Source: Dipylidium caninum (taxonomy: Eukaryota; Platyhelminthes; Cestoda; Cyclophyllidea; Dipylidiidae). From it: a stretch of DNA of 64,000 bases. The stretch spans positions 1 to 64,000 of the forward strand of contig QEYB01001308.1 of NCBI GenBank assembly GCA_017562135.1, in the 5' to 3' direction. Numbering within the stretch: the stretch's first letter is position 1; every line of letters starts with the position of its first letter. Made by a program: the position numbers and the translations under genes. Below the pieces are notes generated by a model, which was not told where the DNA came from, searched no databases, and saw only the letters and a program-made list of their open reading frames with translations. Below, piece after piece: positions 61,101-64,000 of this stretch.

Positions 61101-64000
61101 CATTCAGGCTACGTTCGACCCATCTCATGCAGAATGGGCTGCAGGATGCGCAAATCGCGAGTATTTTTGCCCATGCGATTTGGCAGTGGACCACGTCAAT
61201 GTGCGATAGAGTGGCAGATTGAGGAGCGCATACGCCGACTTGTGAGGCGAAATGGCACACATGCAACACTTCTTCCACTCATCAGGCTACCTTCGACCCA
61301 TCTCATGCAGAATGGGATGCAGGATGCGCAAATCGCGAGTATTTTTGCCCATGCGATTTGGCAGTGGACCACGTCAATGTGCGATAGAGTGGCAGATTGA
61401 GGAGCGCATACGCCGACTTGTGAGGCGAAATGGCACACATGCAACACTTCTTCCACTCATCAGGCTACCTTCGACCCATCTCATGCAGAATGGGCTGCAG
61501 GATGCGCAAATCGCGAGTATTTTTGCCCATGCGATTTGGCAGTGGACCACGTCAATGTGCGATAGAGTGGCAGATTGAGGAGCGCATACGCCGACTTGTG
61601 AGGCGAAATGGCACACATGCAACACTTCTTCCACTCATTCAGGCTACCTTCGACCCATCTCATGCAGAATGGGCTGCAGGATGCGCAAATCGCGAGTATT
61701 TTTGCCCATGCGATTTGGCAGTGGACCACGTCAATGTGCGATAGAGTGGCAGATTGAGGAGCGCATACGCCGACTTGTGAGGCGAAATGGCACACATGCA
61801 ACACTTCTTCCACTCATCCAGGCTACTTCGACCCATCTCATGCAGAATGGGCTGCAGGATGCGCAAATCGCGAGTATTTTTGCCCATGCGATTTGGCAGT
61901 GGACCACGTCAATGTGCGATAGAGTGGCAGATTGAGGAGCGCATACGCCGACTTGTGAGGCGAAATGGCACACATGCAACACTTCTTCCACTCATCCAGG
62001 CTACCTTCGACCCATCTCATGCAGAATGGGCTGCAGGATGCGCAAATCGCGAGTATTTTTGCCCATGCGATTTGGCAGTGGACCACGTCAATGTGCGATA
62101 GAGTGGCAGATTGAGGACCGCATACGCCGACTTGTGAGGCGAAATGGCACACATGCAACACTTCTTCCACTCATCCAGGCTACCTTCGACCATCTCATGC
62201 AGAATGGGCTGCAGGATGCGCAAATCGCGAGTATTTTTGCCCATGCGATTTGGCAGTGGACCACGTCAATGTGCGATAGAGTGGCAGATTGAGGAGCGCA
62301 TACGCCGACTTGTGAGGCGAAATGGCACACATGCAACACTTCTTCCACTCATCCAGGCTACCTTCGACCCATCTCATGCAGAATGGGCTGCAGGATGCGC
62401 AAATCGCGAGTATTTTTGCCCATGCGATTTGGCAGTGGACCACGTCAATGTGCGATAGAGTGGCAGATTGAGGAGCGCATACGCCGACTTGTGAGGCGAA
62501 ATGGCACACATGCAACACTTCTTCCACTCATCCAGGCTACCTTCGACCCATCTCATGCAGAATGGGCTGCAAGGATGCGCAAATCGCGAGTATTTTTGCC
62601 CATGCGATTTGGCAGTGGACACGTCAATGTGCGATAGAGTGGCAGATTGAGGAGCGCATACGCCGACTTGTGAGGCGAAATGGCACACATGCAACACTTC
62701 TTCCACTCATCAGGCTACCTTCGACCCATCTCATGCAGAATGGGCTGCAGGATGCGCAAATCGCGAGTATTTTTGCCCATGCGATTTGGCAGTGGACCAC
62801 GTCAATGTGCGATAGAGTGGCAGATTGAGGAGCGCATACGCCGACTTGTGAGGCGAAATGGCACACATGCAACATTCTTCCACTCATTCAGGCTACCTTC
62901 GACCCATCTCATGCAGAATGGGCTGCAGGATGCGCAAATCGCGAGTATTTTTGCCCATGCGATTTGGCAGTGGACCACGTCAATGTGCGATAGAGTGGCA
63001 GATTGAGGAGCGCATACGCCGACTTGTGAGGCGAAATGGCACACATGCAACACTTCTTCCACTCATCAGGCTACTTCGACCCATCTCATGCAGAATGGGA
63101 TGCAGGATGCGCAAATCGCGAGTATTTTTGCCCATGCGATTTGGCAGTGGACCACGTCAATGTGCGATAGAGTGGCAGATTGAGGACCGCATACGCCGAC
63201 TTGTGAGGCGAAATGGCACACATGCAACACTTCTTCCACTCATTCAGGCTACCTTCGACCCATCTCATGCAGAATGGGCTGCAGGATGCGCAAATCGCGA
63301 GTATTTTTGCCCATGCGATTTGGCAGTGGACCACGTCAATGTGCGATAGAGTGGCAGATTGAGGAGCGCATACGCCGACTTGTGAGGCGAAATGGCACAC
63401 ATGCAACACTTCTTCCACTCATCCAGGCTTACCTTCGACCCATCTCATGCAGAATGGGCTGCAGGATGCGCAAATCGCGAGTATTTTTGCCCATGCGATT
63501 TGGCAGTGGACCACGTCAATGTGCGATAGAGTGGCAGATTGAGGAGCGCATACGCCGACTTGTGAGGCGAAATGGCACACATGCAACACTTCTTCCACTC
63601 ATCCAGGCTACCTTCGACCCATCTCATGCAGAATGGGCTGCAGGATGCGCAAATCGCGAGTATTTTTGCCCATGCGATTTGGCAGTGGACCACGTCAATG
63701 TGCGATAGAGTGGCAGATTGAGGAGCGCATACGCCGACTTGTGAGGCGAAATGGCACACATGCAACACTTCTTCCACTCATCAGGCTACCTTCGACCCAT
63801 CTCATGCAGAATGGGCTGCAGGATGCGCAAATCGCGAGTATTTTTGCCCATGCGATTTGGCAGTGGACCACGTCAATGTGCGATAGAGTGGCAGATTGAG
63901 GAGCGCATACGCCGACTTGTGAGGCGAAATGGCACACATGCAACACTTCTTCCACTCATTCAGGCTACCTTCGACCCATCTCATGCAGAATGGGCTGCAG
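58110..64000 (-). repeat. 179-bp satellite in inverted orientation (about 33 monomers, cut by window end)
   Basis: This is the reverse complement of the type 2 monomer with CTGCAG in most units. Monomer lengths measured at the repeated TCATGCAG start at 165, 173, 177, 179, 179, 177, 178, 178, 179, 178. Many losses are single bases in CC or GG pairs, such as CATCAGG for CATCCAGG and CTACTTCG for CTACCTTCG. Some monomers carry type 1 marks: GACGACGTC near 59,580, CTACGTTCG near 60,751 and 61,110, GAGGACCGC near 62,114 and 63,183, and CATTCAGG at several places. The position-24 variant that is frequent in the adjacent forward block is absent. The array continues past the window. Confidence 0.96.

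Noticed and set aside
40897..64000. Hundreds of 84-110-codon open frames on both strands in the satellite
   Set aside because: They recur with the 179-bp monomer. Because 179 leaves remainder 2 on division by 3, each frame crosses two monomers before a stop. They have no independent start context or domain and are a by-product of the repeat.
40921..64000. CRISPR-like regular array
   Set aside because: There are no unique spacers. The whole 179-bp unit repeats head to tail in a eukaryotic setting.

Overview
This is eukaryotic, gene-poor nuclear DNA. There is no dense coding, no operon structure and no Shine-Dalgarno-led gene chain. The few believable coding pieces are short exons bounded by GT...AG introns with CTAAC-like branch sites, and an AATAAA signal follows the last one. 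Base composition (mid-40s % GC by eye, not counted), intron style and a large satellite with a 179-bp period suggest a flatworm, most likely a tapeworm. From memory, a 179-bp centromeric satellite that caps chromosomes was reported for the tapeworm Hymenolepis microstoma, but this window looks more GC-rich than that genome. The species assignment is therefore only a guess.

Layout. Positions 1-37.6 kb are single-copy-looking DNA with no intact gene that I can support. They hold relics: a diverged dispersed repeat at 1.2-3.4 kb and again at 27.3-30.2 kb; two copies of a decayed exon at 20.9-22.0 and 25.6-26.3 kb; two minus-strand relics at 10.2-10.4 and 17.8-18.0 kb; short repeats around 11.9 and 14.6-15.7 kb; and a frameshifted acidic C-terminal exon at 23.4-23.8 kb. 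Positions 37.6-40.4 kb hold the best gene candidate: four exons with matching intron phases. They encode a heavily N-glycosylated, immunoglobulin-like ectodomain, a Thr/Ser-rich stalk and one membrane span. A second stalk plus hydrophobic tail, a stop and a poly(A) signal follow just downstream.

From 40,921 to the end of the window (23 kb, 36 % of it) everything is the 179-bp satellite. It starts abruptly with 14 'type 1' monomers. Seven mosaic monomers follow, then 74 nearly identical 'type 2' monomers with no length change. At about 58.06-58.11 kb the array flips orientation through a short palindrome and a 20-bp linker. It then runs in reverse complement to the window end, where monomers are visibly more variable and many are 177-178 bp long. 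The array is cut by the window edge, so its full size is unknown. The arrangement fits a pericentromere grading into centromeric satellite. The gene candidates and relics sit on its flank, and nothing here shows genes acting in a common pathway.
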